In this document: one piece after another, positions 1 through 9,705 of the stretch
Layout of the letters: every line of letters starts with the position of its first letter
Numbering within the stretch: position 1 is the stretch's first letter
From: Clostridiales bacterium
GTDB lineage: Bacteria > Bacillota > Clostridia > Peptostreptococcales > Acidaminobacteraceae
Direction: 5' to 3'
Length of the DNA: 64,000 bases
Assembly: GCA_016342415.1 (NCBI GenBank)
Contig: JAEIOD010000002.1
Location: forward strand, 62,001 to 126,000
Translations under genes and position numbers: made by a program
Notes under the pieces: model-generated
The model's database searches: none
What the model saw: the letters and a program-made list of their open reading frames with translations, nothing else
What the model was told of the DNA's origin: nothing

Positions 1-1045
1 ATGGCGTTTCCAAGATACGTTCATCAAGGTATTTAATACCTTCCACTTCATCTTTTTCATCTTCAGATTCTGGAATAATAATTTTAGCAAATCTTACAAG
101 TAGTGGCGCAAACCATATCAAACCAGCTGTAGTCACTAAGTTAAAAGTAACGTGTGCTGCAGCAACTTGTCCAGCGACGTCAAATCCAAACTGAGCAGCT
201 AAGATATCTTGAACAAACCATAAAGTGGCTCCTTTTAAGAATATTACAAAGACAATCGTACCGATTAAGTTAAATGTCAAATGCATGACAGCTGCTCTTC
301 TGGCATTTTTATTAGCGCCAATAGAAGATAACATTGCAGTGACACATGTACCAATATTTGTTCCTAATAAAATTGGGAATGCAGCTGCTAAAGTTATATT
401 GCCTGTTGCAGCCAAACCAACTAATATACCAGTTGTCGCAGAAGAAGACTGAACGATCGCCGTCATAGCAAATCCTACAAAAATTGCCGATGCAGTATTA
501 AATATTCCACCTTCACCAAACGATTCAAGGATGTCCGCTAATATAGGATTGGCCTTTAAATCCGCCATTCCATGTTTCATTGTATCCATTCCTAAGAACA
601 GTAAACCAAATCCTAGTAAGATTTGAGCATATTTTTTTGTTTTAGCATTTTTACTAAACATCATGATCATAACACCAAAGCCAATGGCAAACGGTGCTAC
701 ATCTGTAAGTTTCAGAGCTACAATTACCGAAGTCATTGTTGTACCAATATTAGCACCCATAATAACGCCGATTGCTTGAGTCAGATTCATAATACCTGCA
801 TTAACAAAACCTACGACCATAACCGTTGAAGCCGAACTACTTTGAACTATTGCAGTTACAAAAGCACCTACTGCAACGCCCATATAACGATTTGTCGTTA
901 AGGCTCCTACAATAGACTTTAATTTATTTCCTGCTGCTTTTTCTAAACCTTCACTCATTAAGTTCATTCCATATAAGAATAATCCTAATCCCGAAAATAA
1001 GAACACAAACATTTCCCAACCTGGACTGTTTATCAATTCTTTCAT
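1..1045 (-). CDS. Na/Pi cotransporter family protein (3' end outside window)
   Basis: Sodium-dependent phosphate transporter of the NptA/PNaS type, an integral membrane protein importing or exporting phosphate. I translated it from an ATG at 1045, with ribosome binding site AGGAGGAAG just upstream; the frame stays open to base 1. The 348 visible residues are strongly hydrophobic and contain the family's duplicated signature: QSSSAST near residue 68 followed by GANIGTTMTS near 97, and a second QSSSATT followed by GTNIGTCVTA. Bacterial members usually carry a C-terminal PhoU-like domain; the acidic linker (SEDEKDE) at the window edge is where it would begin, but it lies outside. The gene is followed on the upstream side by trmL's terminator, so it is probably transcribed on its own. 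Confident on family; the direction of transport and true substrate are not shown. Confidence 0.9.
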   Translation of the reverse strand, partial: MKELINSPGWEMFVFLFSGLGLFLYGMNLMSEGLEKAAGNKLKSIVGALTTNRYMGVAVGAFVTAIVQSSSASTVMVVGFVNAGIMNLTQAIGVIMGANIGTTMTSVIVALKLTDVAPFAIGFGVMIMMFSKNAKTKKYAQILLGFGLLFLGMDTMKHGMADLKANPILADILESFGEGGIFNTASAIFVGFAMTAIVQSSSATTGILVGLAATGNITLAAAFPILLGTNIGTCVTAMLSSIGANKNARRAAVMHLTFNLIGTIVFVIFLKGATLWFVQDILAAQFGFDVAGQVAAAHVTFNLVTTAGLIWFAPLLVRFAKIIIPESEDEKDEVEGIKYLDERILETP

Positions 1046-1190
1046 AATGTAAAACTTCCTCCTAAATAAATTCACAATAACTAACAACGTTATCATACTA
1101 TAATCCGTTGTATCTTGTGTTAAGATTGTGTTAACTTTATTAACAATATTATCTTTAGGTTATTCATACAGCACAACACCGTCTCTCAAC

Positions 1191-1232
1191 CAAAAAAATA
1201 ACAGGTTTTTGTGTATTTATCACAAAAACCTG
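1191..1232 (-). terminator. intrinsic terminator after trmL
   Basis: A 12-bp stem (CAGGTTTTTGTG with CACAAAAACCTG, 1202-1232) lies 15 bp after the trmL stop. On the minus strand it is followed by TTATTTTTTT, the usual intrinsic terminator layout. Confidence 0.85.
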
Positions 1233-1246
1233 ATCTATAATCACAT

Positions 1247-1714
1247 TTACTTTAATCCTGGAAAATCCAATTGCCTTAAAGCTTCAAAGGCAACTATATT
1301 AACTGAATTTGAAAGATTTAAAGATCTTATATCTTCATGTTGTTTCATCGGAATCGTTATTTGATTTTCTTTATATTTTTCATGTAACCAGGCAGGTAAG
1401 CCGGCAGTCTCTTTTCCAAACATTATAAAAGCATTTTCAGAATAATTGACCTCAGTATAAAATCTATTTGTTTTGGTTGTTGCTAAATAGATCTCTTCGT
1501 TACCATACTTCTCTAAAAAGTCTTCAATCGACTCGTGAACTTCTAAATCTAATAAATGCCAGTAATCCAAACCTGCACGTTTTACCGCTTTGTCATCAAT
1601 ATTAAAACCCAATGGTTTGATTAAATGAAGTTTCATACCTGTTATTGCACACGTTCTTGCAATGGTACCTGTATTAGGTGGAATTTCTGGTTGATATAAT
1701 ACAATATTGATCAT
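1247..1714 (-). CDS. trmL: tRNA (cytidine/uridine-34 2'-O)-methyltransferase TrmL
   Basis: SPOUT-family methyltransferase that 2'-O-methylates the wobble nucleotide of tRNA-Leu isoacceptors using S-adenosylmethionine. Its 155 residues match the family length. Visible motifs are the N-terminal PEIPPNTGTIARTC segment (from residue 9), FGKETAGLP near residue 100 and the C-terminal knot segment SLNLSNSVNIVAFE, where the SAM-binding trefoil knot forms. The start overlaps the cheX stop (TAATG) and uses ribosome binding site GGAGAG inside the end of cheX, so the two genes are translationally coupled. An intrinsic terminator follows directly. The related TrmH/SpoU enzymes are longer; the short catalytic-only form supports TrmL. 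Confidence 0.93.
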   Translation of the reverse strand: MINIVLYQPEIPPNTGTIARTCAITGMKLHLIKPLGFNIDDKAVKRAGLDYWHLLDLEVHESIEDFLEKYGNEEIYLATTKTNRFYTEVNYSENAFIMFGKETAGLPAWLHEKYKENQITIPMKQHEDIRSLNLSNSVNIVAFEALRQLDFPGLK

Positions 1715-2178
1715 TATCTCTCCTTAATTGAAATATCAAAGTTCATTGTTCCAAGTTCAGAGTTTAATGGAACCCCTATCGTTGTCATAGTTGAAGAAGA
1801 AATTGTAATACCATCACCCACCATCAATGTTGGTGGTGTAATATCTACATGAACTTTTTCATTGTAAAGAAGTGTAGCAGCATTTCCCATAATCATATTA
1901 CCCAGTTCAGATAATGCTGATTTTGACATTTCATCTAATTCATTTACAGGCATACCCATCATCATCTTAGATGCGACACCCATCGCCAGTTCTTTTGACA
2001 TACTAATAACAGCTTGTCCTTGTATAGCTCCTGTAATACCAACAACAATCAAAACACTTGATGGTGTAAAAGGACTTGACTTCATATACGGTTTCCCTGT
2101 TGTAAAATCTATTTGTGCAATCATTTTTAGTACCTCAGTACTAGCTTTTATAAACGGATTTATATATTCAACTCTCAT
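1714..2178 (-). CDS. cheX: CheX-like chemotaxis phosphatase
   Basis: A 154-residue member of the CheC/CheX/FliY phosphatase family, which removes phosphate from CheY-P. The motif SELGNMIMGNA (about residues 89-99) gives the family's paired E-x2-N catalytic residues. The single copy of this motif and the short length fit CheX rather than CheC, which has two. The start is preceded by GGGAGG seven bases upstream. No other chemotaxis gene is nearby; the neighbours are trmL (overlapping by one base) and a DUF362 gene, so this copy may be an isolated CheX of the kind common in motile Clostridia. Its CheY partner is not in the window. Confidence 0.85.
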   Translation of the reverse strand: MRVEYINPFIKASTEVLKMIAQIDFTTGKPYMKSSPFTPSSVLIVVGITGAIQGQAVISMSKELAMGVASKMMMGMPVNELDEMSKSALSELGNMIMGNAATLLYNEKVHVDITPPTLMVGDGITISSSTMTTIGVPLNSELGTMNFDISIKER

Positions 2179-2249
2179 TCGTGAACCTCCCGACTTCTTT
2201 ACAATTACTTCTCATATACCCATCTTATCATGACATAACCTACTTAGCA

Positions 2250-3395
2250 CTATATTTTCATCATAATTTTTCCTATCGGATGTCGTTTTATATCGATCGC
2301 TTTAACAGGACAAAGCTCTTGACAACAAAAACATCTGATGCATTTCTCTAGTTTAATTTTAGGGCGTCCATTGATCATGTGTATTGTTTTGGCAGGACAA
2401 CATAATGCACACTCGCCACAGCCAACACAGGATTCGTTTTTTATAACCGGCTTTGGTTTGATGATACCATCCACAATTCGGTCCAACCACTTTGGTACAT
2501 GGTTCTTCAACAACCCTACACCTGCAATATTTGGGATCTTAAAATCTTCTATGTAATAATCATCGATACTTTCAGCTAACATACTAATGTCACCAAAAGA
2601 AGAATCGACAATTTTTCTCTCTATACATCTTTTAATTGTTGGTACCGAAACTGGATCAATTCCAATGATCTGGCATGCAATAACATCCAAATGATATGGT
2701 GAATCCGATGCCAACACGACGCCGACAGCTCTTGGTTCTCCTCCAGAAGGACCAGCACCTTCCATACCAACAATACCATCCATAAAGGATAATGTCGGTT
2801 TAGCGTTCAAACACACATCTACCAACATGTTGGAAAAGTCTTCAATGCCTGGTAAAGTATAATGGTATTCCGCTTTTTTCAATCCTGGAATTGTACCATA
2901 CATATTTTTTACTGCACCTGTAAATTTTGTCATACCATGAGTTTTAAGTTTTGAAACTGAAATGACATGGTCTACATCATTTAACACATCTATCGTATCA
3001 ATATGTTTCATCAGTAAGGCTTCATCACAATGTGATGTGAAACTTTCAAAATTGTCATTTAATCGAATACGATCACCCACTAGTGATTCGTAGCCACAGA
3101 CTTTATAAATGCCTGATAAAGCATTTTTATTATAAGGACCACCTGGACTGTCACCAATAACAACTTCTAATCCAAATTCTACAAAAAGGGCAGCAAGCGC
3201 TTTAACAAATATAGGATGTGTTGTTGTTGCTTCTTCAGGTTTTCTCTTCATCAGCAAATTCACTTTTAAAAGGACTGTTTGTCCAACATCAAAATATCTC
3301 GATAAACCACCTAAGTCTTTAATACTATTTTTCAGTTGTTCATAAACCATTTGATAATCATAAGAGTTACACCCTCTTAGAGATACATTATACAT
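2250..3395 (-). CDS. DUF362 protein with two C-terminal 4Fe-4S clusters
   Basis: A 381-residue protein with an N-terminal DUF362 domain (LLKVNLL, TTHPIFVKAL and GDSPGGP segments, then SVSKLKTHGMTKFTGAVKN) fused to a bacterial ferredoxin module. The ferredoxin end has two cluster motifs, CVGCGECALCCPAK and CIRCFCCQELCP, each CxxCxxCxxxCP-like with additional cysteines. DUF362 proteins are presumed iron-sulfur redox proteins of unknown reaction. I chose the ATG at 3395 (GAGG five bases upstream) over one six codons earlier, which has no ribosome binding site. It follows uppP by 25 bp and is probably the last gene of the cobalamin-uppP transcript. Function beyond electron transfer is unknown. 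Confidence 0.85.
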   Translation of the reverse strand: MYNVSLRGCNSYDYQMVYEQLKNSIKDLGGLSRYFDVGQTVLLKVNLLMKRKPEEATTTHPIFVKALAALFVEFGLEVVIGDSPGGPYNKNALSGIYKVCGYESLVGDRIRLNDNFESFTSHCDEALLMKHIDTIDVLNDVDHVISVSKLKTHGMTKFTGAVKNMYGTIPGLKKAEYHYTLPGIEDFSNMLVDVCLNAKPTLSFMDGIVGMEGAGPSGGEPRAVGVVLASDSPYHLDVIACQIIGIDPVSVPTIKRCIERKIVDSSFGDISMLAESIDDYYIEDFKIPNIAGVGLLKNHVPKWLDRIVDGIIKPKPVIKNESCVGCGECALCCPAKTIHMINGRPKIKLEKCIRCFCCQELCPVKAIDIKRHPIGKIMMKI

Positions 3396-3420
3396 TATAT
3401 CCTCGCAATTCATTATTATA

Positions 3421-4230
3421 TTATAAGAAAGAAGAAATTAAAACAAAAACTCCCAATACAATTCTATAATATGCAAATACTTTAAAATCATGTTTCTTAA
3501 TAAAATTCATAAACACCGCTATAACACCATATGCAACAACAAAAGATACCACTGTACCTATAGCCAATAACAGGTATTCAAAAGGTGTAAATGAAAAGCC
3601 TACTTTTAACAATTTTACCAAGGAAGCACCCAAAATGACTGGTATGGCCAAGAAAAATGAAAATTCTGCAGCGACTGAACGTTTAAAACCCAAAATCAAG
3701 CCACCAATAATCGTTGATGCTGATCTTGACATGCCTGGAATCAATGCCATACACTGAAACACGCCAACAAGGAATGCTTTTTTATATGTAATTTGATCTT
3801 CATGAGTTACTTTAATAGTTCTTGGTTTGCTTTCAATGATAAGTAACATTATAGCACCTACTATCAGAGCAATCGCAACTGGAATTGGCTTAAACAATAC
3901 TTTTTCAATTTGATCTTCAAATAATATTCCAATCACACCTGCCGGAATAACAGCAACCACTACCTTTAACCACAAGTTGATATAATTTTTAAATCTAATA
4001 TTGCCATCAGTTGCATTTTTTTTAGGAATCGGTGGTACAATCTTTTTCCAAAAGTAAACGATAACTGCAAATATGGCACCCGATTGAATGACTATATTGA
4101 AAATATCATTGAACTGTCCTTCTAAAGACAAAAATCTGGAAACAAGAATTAAATGTCCGGTGGATGAAACTGGCAAGAATTCTGTTAATCCTTCAACTAT
4201 ACCGAGTATTATTACTTTTATGATTTCCAT
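3421..4230 (-). CDS. uppP: undecaprenyl-diphosphatase UppP (BacA)
   Basis: Membrane phosphatase recycling undecaprenyl pyrophosphate to the monophosphate lipid carrier for peptidoglycan and other wall polymers; it also gives bacitracin tolerance. The 269 residues are almost entirely membrane segments. Two signature loops are present: GLTEFLPVSSTGHLIL near the N-terminus and PGMSRSASTIIGG in the second half, which together form the active site. The ATG at 4230 has AAGGAG at a good distance, whereas the longer possible frame begins inside cobD. The start lies 13 bp inside the end of cobD, so it is co-transcribed with the cobalamin genes although functionally unrelated to them. Confidence 0.95.
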   Translation of the reverse strand: MEIIKVIILGIVEGLTEFLPVSSTGHLILVSRFLSLEGQFNDIFNIVIQSGAIFAVIVYFWKKIVPPIPKKNATDGNIRFKNYINLWLKVVVAVIPAGVIGILFEDQIEKVLFKPIPVAIALIVGAIMLLIIESKPRTIKVTHEDQITYKKAFLVGVFQCMALIPGMSRSASTIIGGLILGFKRSVAAEFSFFLAIPVILGASLVKLLKVGFSFTPFEYLLLAIGTVVSFVVAYGVIAVFMNFIKKHDFKVFAYYRIVLGVFVLISSFL

Positions 4231-5285
4231 AAAATCTCCTTTATACATGAAATAAGCTTTAAGTTAGAGTTTCTATCTTTTATGGCTACACGAAAATAGC
4301 CTTCTGATAAACCTTCGTAGTTGTTACAATTTCTAATCATAATAGAATACTCAGCAAGTTTTTTATCTAACTCATACTCATCTGATCTAAAAAATATGTA
4401 ATTGCCTTGACTGACATATGGATAAATACCATCTATAGATAATATACTTTCATAAAACCACTGTCTCTCTTTGACAATCCATTTTTTTGTTTTCTCTATA
4501 TATGAATCATCCTTTAATACCAATTCTCCCACTTGAGAAGCAATGCTATTAATAGACCATGGCATCCTACTATTATTAATAGAGTCAATAAGTTCCTTAT
4601 GACTGGTCATTAAATATCCAAGCCTTAACCCTGGTATCGCAAAAAATTTCGTTAATGACTTTAAAATGATTAGATTTGAATATGATTTCAAATAAGTTTT
4701 CATAGTATTGTTATCTTCATCATCGGTAAAATCAATAAAAGCTTCATCTATAATCAGATAAATTTGATGCTCTTTTGTATAGTTCAAGAGTTTTTCTAAA
4801 TCTGTTCTTTTAACAAGACTACCTGTCGGATTATTTGGATTACAGACAATTACAGCATCTACTCGATCTGAAAAGGATTCAATTAAACAATCTATATCCA
4901 AAATCATATCATTCATTTGATAATAACAGATTTTTGTCTGATATTTAGAAAAAGCTCTTTCATATTCAACAAATGTCGGAACTGGAATCACAAGATGTTT
5001 TGCTTTCAAATGTTCTGCCAATAAAAATATACATTCAATCGCACCATTTCCTAAAACAATTTGATCTTCGTATATATTCTCAAATTTAGCTATGGCTTCT
5101 CTTAAATCCATATAATTGGGATCTGGATAATTTAATACTTTGTCAAACATTGAAGGTATGGCTTCTTTTACAACATTTGATAATCCAAAAGGATTGATGT
5201 TGGCACTAAAGTCTATTACATCTTCAACCTGTACTTGATGTTCTTTGGCAAATTTATATACATTACCACCATGTTTTTTTATCAT
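4218..5285 (-). CDS. cobD: threonine-phosphate decarboxylase CobD (PLP-dependent)
   Basis: PLP enzyme of fold type I, related to histidinol-phosphate aminotransferase. CobD decarboxylates L-threonine phosphate to (R)-1-amino-2-propanol phosphate, the linker arm of cobalamin. The 355-residue protein opens with the typical DFSANINPFG segment, followed by NPNNPTG and DEAFIDF; the PLP lysine is in LKSLTKFFAIPGLRLGY. Histidinol-phosphate aminotransferase (HisC) is the alternative, but position between cbiB and the rest of the cobalamin genes and the N-terminal ANINPFG motif favour CobD. The start (ATG 5285, GGGAG upstream) overlaps the cbiB stop by four bases (ATGA). Confidence 0.9.
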   Translation of the reverse strand: MIKKHGGNVYKFAKEHQVQVEDVIDFSANINPFGLSNVVKEAIPSMFDKVLNYPDPNYMDLREAIAKFENIYEDQIVLGNGAIECIFLLAEHLKAKHLVIPVPTFVEYERAFSKYQTKICYYQMNDMILDIDCLIESFSDRVDAVIVCNPNNPTGSLVKRTDLEKLLNYTKEHQIYLIIDEAFIDFTDDEDNNTMKTYLKSYSNLIILKSLTKFFAIPGLRLGYLMTSHKELIDSINNSRMPWSINSIASQVGELVLKDDSYIEKTKKWIVKERQWFYESILSIDGIYPYVSQGNYIFFRSDEYELDKKLAEYSIMIRNCNNYEGLSEGYFRVAIKDRNSNLKLISCIKEILWKS

Positions 5286-6229
5286 AACAACTCCCAAAGA
5301 CTTCTACAACATAACAGAACAAAAAGTCCAATACCAGAAGATATATACAATAATTGTTTCATTTTATATAAATCTTCTACACGTATTTTTTTATTTGCAT
5401 CGCCCATTGTCGGTTTCATCGATACCTCACCAAAATAGCTGGCTTTGCCTCCGAGTTGAATATCCAAAAGACCTGCTGCTGCTGATTCCGGAAAAGCACT
5501 ATTAGGACTCGAATGATTATGTTTATCTCTTTTTAACATCTTTAGCCCGTTCTTAAGATTCAATCTTAAGAAAAGACCTGCCATCAATATAAATATTGCT
5601 GTTAAACGTGCTGGAACATAGTTTAGAACATCATCCCATTTTGCAGAACAGTAACCATAATGATTAAACTTATCATTCTTATAACCAACCATGGAATCTA
5701 AGGTATTTACACTCTTATAATACCAACCGAGTGGTGCACCACCAATGACAACAAAAAACATGGGTGCAATTACGCCATCTCCAAGATTCTCAGCAATGGT
5801 TTCTATGCTCGCCTTAATGATATCCTCATCAGTCATAGTTTCTGTGTCTCTGCTCACCAAGTAAGATATGGCCTTTCGAGCTTCGTTTATATCACCACTT
5901 TTTAATGCTTTATAAACTTTCTTCGTTTCTACATCCAAACACTTTGTAGCAAATATTTGATAAATCATAAAAGCTTCCACGAAGAGACCTAAAAGGATGT
6001 GTACATTAAAAGCGAGTCTCAATAAATAAAAGGGTATCACAAAAGATAGACTTGATACAATGATTAAAAGTAACAAGCCTTTAAATTTCTGTTTTTTACC
6101 AGATTCTTCTTTTAAAAGTCGTTTTTCCAACATTAAAATTAATTGGCCTATCCATCTCACGGGATGAAAGAGCCAATATGGATCTCCGATAAAGAGATCC
6201 ATTGTATATCCTAAAATGATTTGTACCAT
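5282..6229 (-). CDS. cbiB: adenosylcobinamide-phosphate synthase CbiB
   Basis: Membrane protein joining the aminopropanol arm (product of CobD) to adenosylcobyric acid. 315 residues, the family length. The N-terminus has the characteristic GYTMDLFIGDP...HPVRWIG pattern; further on are YLVSRDTE, ASIETIAENLGDGVIAPMFF and YSSPNSAFPESAAAG-like segments (SPNSAFPESAAAG is read directly), all conserved in CbiB/CobD. Several transmembrane helices are evident. The start lies directly after cbiP with only a weak ribosome binding site; a second ATG at 6202 has AGGA upstream but would lose part of the conserved N-terminus. It overlaps cobD by four bases. Confidence 0.95.
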   Translation of the reverse strand: MVQIILGYTMDLFIGDPYWLFHPVRWIGQLILMLEKRLLKEESGKKQKFKGLLLLIIVSSLSFVIPFYLLRLAFNVHILLGLFVEAFMIYQIFATKCLDVETKKVYKALKSGDINEARKAISYLVSRDTETMTDEDIIKASIETIAENLGDGVIAPMFFVVIGGAPLGWYYKSVNTLDSMVGYKNDKFNHYGYCSAKWDDVLNYVPARLTAIFILMAGLFLRLNLKNGLKMLKRDKHNHSSPNSAFPESAAAGLLDIQLGGKASYFGEVSMKPTMGDANKKIRVEDLYKMKQLLYISSGIGLFVLLCCRSLWELL

Positions 6230-6230
6230 T

Positions 6231-7748
6231 CTACCAGCCTTTTACAATTTCGTATACTTTATCTATATCCACATGTTTTCTAACCACATCTGCTAGTTTT
6301 TCATATTCCAATTCTTTAAAGTCTTCGAAACTTTGAACTTTTGAATCCAAACCGTCCAAGCCTTTTTCAGCTCTAATTTCATTTAAGAATGCTCTAGTAA
6401 ATTCAATATCATCAAAAATACCATGAATATAACTACCAAATATTTTACCATTGTCTGAAATCGCTCCATCTAAAATAGATACTTTTTCATCTAGTTGCTC
6501 TGTAATTTCTACAAATGGTCTGGCATGTTCCCCTAAGGTGGTAACACCCATATGAATTTCATAACCCGCAATTTCTTTATCTTTTAAATTGGAAATCAAC
6601 TCTGAAGAAATTCGACCTTTTACTTGAGTGGTTGTTTTCTCAGATTCAAATACTGTATTAATATCTAATAATCCCAAACCATGAATATCTGTGATAGCAC
6701 TCTCTGTATGATCAGGATCCGACAACTGATTCCCAAGGATCTGATAACCACCACATATACCGACAATACGTTTACCTTTCCTTGAAAGGCGAATAATCTG
6801 CTCTTCCAATCCTGAGTTTCTAAGATAAATAAGATCCTCTATTGTATTCTTGGATCCCGGGATGATTAGTAAGTCCGGATCACCAATAGACTGACCACGC
6901 ATCACATAACGCACATTAACGTCTTCTTGGGTTTCAAAGATATTAAAATCTGTAAAGTTCGAAACATGAGGTAAATAGAGAATTTCAACTTTTAGCTGTC
7001 CTTCTTTTTCCTGATCAAATTTGAACCGTTCAGACAAACTGTCTTCATCTTCTATTCTCAAATGCGTATAAGGTACAACCCCTAGAACAGGTACGCCTGT
7101 TAAGTCTTCAATCATATCCAAACCACTTTTTAGGATCTCGATATCACCTCTAAATTTATTGATAATAACACCTTTTACGCGCTTTTGTTCATCCTCAGCT
7201 AATAATTTGATGGTACCATAAATAGATGCAAATACGCCACCTCTATCAATGTCACCAACTAATATAACCGGTGAATCAGATAATTCTGCCATCCCCATGT
7301 TTACAATATCATTTTCTCTAAGATTTATCTCAGCAGGACTACCGGCTCCTTCTAAAACAACAATCTCATATTGATTCGATAATTGATCGTATGCATTTTT
7401 TACCATAGCTTTTAATTCAGGTTTAAATTCATGATATTCCACAGCACTCATATTCTTATGTACTTTACCCATAAAAATAACTTGCGCTTTCTTGTCCGTA
7501 GACGGCTTTAACAATATTGGATTCATCAGAACGTGAGGCGTAACACCAGCCGCTTCAGCTTGTACAACTTGTGCACGTCCCATCTCAAGCCCTTCATCAG
7601 TGATAAATGAGTTTAAAGCCATATTCTGAGATTTGAACGGTGCTACAGTATATCCATCTTGTTTAAATATTCTACAGAATGCAGCGGTTAAAATACTTTT
7701 GCCGACCGAAGATGCAGTACCTTGTATCATAAGCGATTTATTTTTCAT
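6231..7748 (-). CDS. cbiP: cobyric acid synthase CbiP/CobQ
   Basis: Glutamine- and ATP-dependent amidase that converts adenosylcobyrinic acid a,c-diamide to cobyric acid at carboxylates b, d, e and g. 505 residues: an N-terminal dethiobiotin-synthetase-like ATPase domain (P-loop variant [16 protein letters not shown]) and a C-terminal class I glutamine amidotransferase domain with the cysteine nucleophile in [12 protein letters not shown] (about residue 338) and the catalytic histidine in GSYIHGIFD. The start uses GGAG seven bases upstream and overlaps the end of cbiA by 11 bp. Length and domain order separate it from the shorter CbiA. Confidence 0.96.
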   Translation of the reverse strand: MKNKSLMIQGTASSVGKSILTAAFCRIFKQDGYTVAPFKSQNMALNSFITDEGLEMGRAQVVQAEAAGVTPHVLMNPILLKPSTDKKAQVIFMGKVHKNMSAVEYHEFKPELKAMVKNAYDQLSNQYEIVVLEGAGSPAEINLRENDIVNMGMAELSDSPVILVGDIDRGGVFASIYGTIKLLAEDEQKRVKGVIINKFRGDIEILKSGLDMIEDLTGVPVLGVVPYTHLRIEDEDSLSERFKFDQEKEGQLKVEILYLPHVSNFTDFNIFETQEDVNVRYVMRGQSIGDPDLLIIPGSKNTIEDLIYLRNSGLEEQIIRLSRKGKRIVGICGGYQILGNQLSDPDHTESAITDIHGLGLLDINTVFESEKTTTQVKGRISSELISNLKDKEIAGYEIHMGVTTLGEHARPFVEITEQLDEKVSILDGAISDNGKIFGSYIHGIFDDIEFTRAFLNEIRAEKGLDGLDSKVQSFEDFKELEYEKLADVVRKHVDIDKVYEIVKGW

Positions 7749-9117
7749 TTTTATTCTCCATTTTATATGTCTTGCAACTGTTTAAAAAACTTTTTGCAAC
7801 GTCCAGATTACTATAAAAATGTATATGAGGGTAACCCCCTAAACAATTATACTTCATATAGCCACATTGCCAAGTTTTCTGTTCAAGTTTTCTTTCTTTT
7901 TCAATGTCATACATTTTTTTATCTGAAATACTATCAACAACAACCGAACGGTGAAACTCATGTGCTTTAAAAGATAACCCTTTACTGCCAATAACCGTAT
8001 CACCATTCAATGTAACATTGACATATCCAAATCGTTGTAGTCTCTCTGTCATTTCGGATGTATTATCAAAGATGCCTAACATCTCATAAGACTCACCTTC
8101 CAAGGTTTTGATTGATGAGGTTAAGTACATCAATCCACCACATTCCGCATAAGTTGGCAAGCCAGACTCTATGACTGCTTTTATGGATTTTTTCATGGTC
8201 ATATTCTCTGATAGTTCTCTGGCAAACACTTCTGGGAAACCACCACCAATATAGAGCCCGTCTAATCCTTTTGGTAATGTCTTATCTTTTATCGGACTAA
8301 AGCGAACAAGTGTACAACCCATATCTTCCAACAAATCTAAATTATCCTGATAATAAAAATTAAATGCCGAATCATACGGTACACCTATTCTAAGATCGTA
8401 TTTCGAGCTATTTTCTATTACCGAGTCATGTACATAAGCCGTTTCAGCAATATTAAGTAACAATTCCAAATCTACCGTATCTTCAATCATAGCGGCCACT
8501 TCGTTTATTTTATCGTCTAAAGCATCCACTTCAACACTAGGAATCAATCCTAAATGGCGACTCTTTAAAGAAATATTTTCATTCTTAGTCAAATATCCTA
8601 AACAGGGGATATCCACATGATACTCAATTGCTTCTTTAATCAATTGATAGTGTGCTTCTCCACTGACTTTATTCACAATAACGCCTTTTACATCAACATC
8701 TTGATCAAACATTTTAAAGCCAAGCACCATAGCTGCAGCGCTTGCTGCTACACCACTACCATTAATCACTAAAATTACAGGTGTCTTTGTCAGTTTGGCA
8801 AGGTGTGCTGAACTCCCAATCATAGTTTTTACATCAGCACCATCATACATCCCCATAACACCTTCCATTATGGCTATATCAGCCGATGAAGAATGTTTGC
8901 TTATCAGTGAGGTGATTACAGATTCCTCTAACATCCAAGTATCTAAATTTCTTGACGGCACACCTGTAGCAAATGTGTGAAAGGCCGTATCAATATAGTC
9001 TGGTCCAGCTTTATAACCTTGAACCTTTAATTTTCTGTTTTTTAACGCTCTCATAATGCCTAGTACAACTGTTGTTTTACCAACATCGCTGCTCGTACCA
9101 GCTAACAAAATCCTCAT
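7738..9117 (-). CDS. cbiA: cobyrinate a,c-diamide synthase CbiA
   Basis: ATP- and glutamine-dependent amidase acting on carboxylates a and c of cobyrinic acid. 459 residues with the N-terminal P-loop domain ([19 protein letters not shown]), the [14 protein letters not shown] motif typical of Cbi[11 protein letters not shown], and a C-terminal glutaminase domain with [11 protein letters not shown] holding the nucleophilic cysteine and HEFHRS holding a histidine. CbiA rather than CobB is likely because the other operon genes follow the early-cobalt naming set; the two cannot be separated by sequence here. Tightly packed between cobC and cbiP. Confidence 0.95.
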   Translation of the reverse strand: MRILLAGTSSDVGKTTVVLGIMRALKNRKLKVQGYKAGPDYIDTAFHTFATGVPSRNLDTWMLEESVITSLISKHSSSADIAIMEGVMGMYDGADVKTMIGSSAHLAKLTKTPVILVINGSGVAASAAAMVLGFKMFDQDVDVKGVIVNKVSGEAHYQLIKEAIEYHVDIPCLGYLTKNENISLKSRHLGLIPSVEVDALDDKINEVAAMIEDTVDLELLLNIAETAYVHDSVIENSSKYDLRIGVPYDSAFNFYYQDNLDLLEDMGCTLVRFSPIKDKTLPKGLDGLYIGGGFPEVFARELSENMTMKKSIKAVIESGLPTYAECGGLMYLTSSIKTLEGESYEMLGIFDNTSEMTERLQRFGYVNVTLNGDTVIGSKGLSFKAHEFHRSVVVDSISDKKMYDIEKERKLEQKTWQCGYMKYNCLGGYPHIHFYSNLDVAKSFLNSCKTYKMENKNEK

Positions 9118-9126
9118 TTTAGTCTC

Positions 9127-9705
9127 CTAAATGTTTAATGCCTTTAGATAATGGTAACGTTCCGTGTATTCTATGATAGCTACTTTACAATTATCTATAC
9201 TATATTTCCAATAGTGATCGAAACTTTCTGATATTTCATGTGCCAAGATACTTCTGATAACACCAGAATGGGCTACTATCAATATTTTTTCCACATCATA
9301 AGTACGAAGTATGTTTTGATATACTTCTACCACTTTATGATAAAATTCTCTTAAGCTCTCCCCCTCTGGAAAAGTATAATCCTTAGTTGTTTCAGTCCAA
9401 GATTTTACTTCTTCAGGGTAAGTTTCTTTTATTTCATCATAAGTCATACCTTCAAATTTCCCAAAATTCATTTCCATTAAACCATCAAGTTCTATAATCT
9501 TTTGATCTGTTACCACACGAGCTGTATCAAGCGCTCTAGCCAACGGGCTCGACAAAACCACGTCAAACTCTGTGTGTTCAAATCTTAAATGTGCATCCAC
9601 TGCTTGAGTTTTGCCTTTTTCAGTTAGCGGTGTATCTGTTACACCTGCATACTGTCCATTAAAATTACCGACAGTTTCCCCATGTCTTAATAAGTATACT
9701 TGCAT
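9127..9705 (-). CDS. cobC: alpha-ribazole phosphatase / histidine phosphatase CobC
   Basis: Histidine phosphatase superfamily protein of 192 residues. The RHGET box (YLLRHGETVGN, phosphorylated histidine about residue 8), the second arginine in SPLARALDTA, the acid in EMNFGKFEGM and the second histidine in VAHSGVIRSIL are all intact. Within the cobalamin operon the expected reaction is removal of the 5'-phosphate from alpha-ribazole phosphate or adenosylcobalamin 5'-phosphate. Many family members are general phosphatases, so the specific role rests on position between cobS and cbiA. It ends ten bases before cbiA starts. Confidence 0.88.
   Translation of the reverse strand: MQVYLLRHGETVGNFNGQYAGVTDTPLTEKGKTQAVDAHLRFEHTEFDVVLSSPLARALDTARVVTDQKIIELDGLMEMNFGKFEGMTYDEIKETYPEEVKSWTETTKDYTFPEGESLREFYHKVVEVYQNILRTYDVEKILIVAHSGVIRSILAHEISESFDHYWKYSIDNCKVAIIEYTERYHYLKALNI

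Noticed and set aside
5235-5505. Plus-strand reading frames across cobD/cbiB and many similar ones elsewhere
   Set aside because: These are antisense shadows of well-supported minus-strand genes without ribosome binding sites or recognisable protein features.
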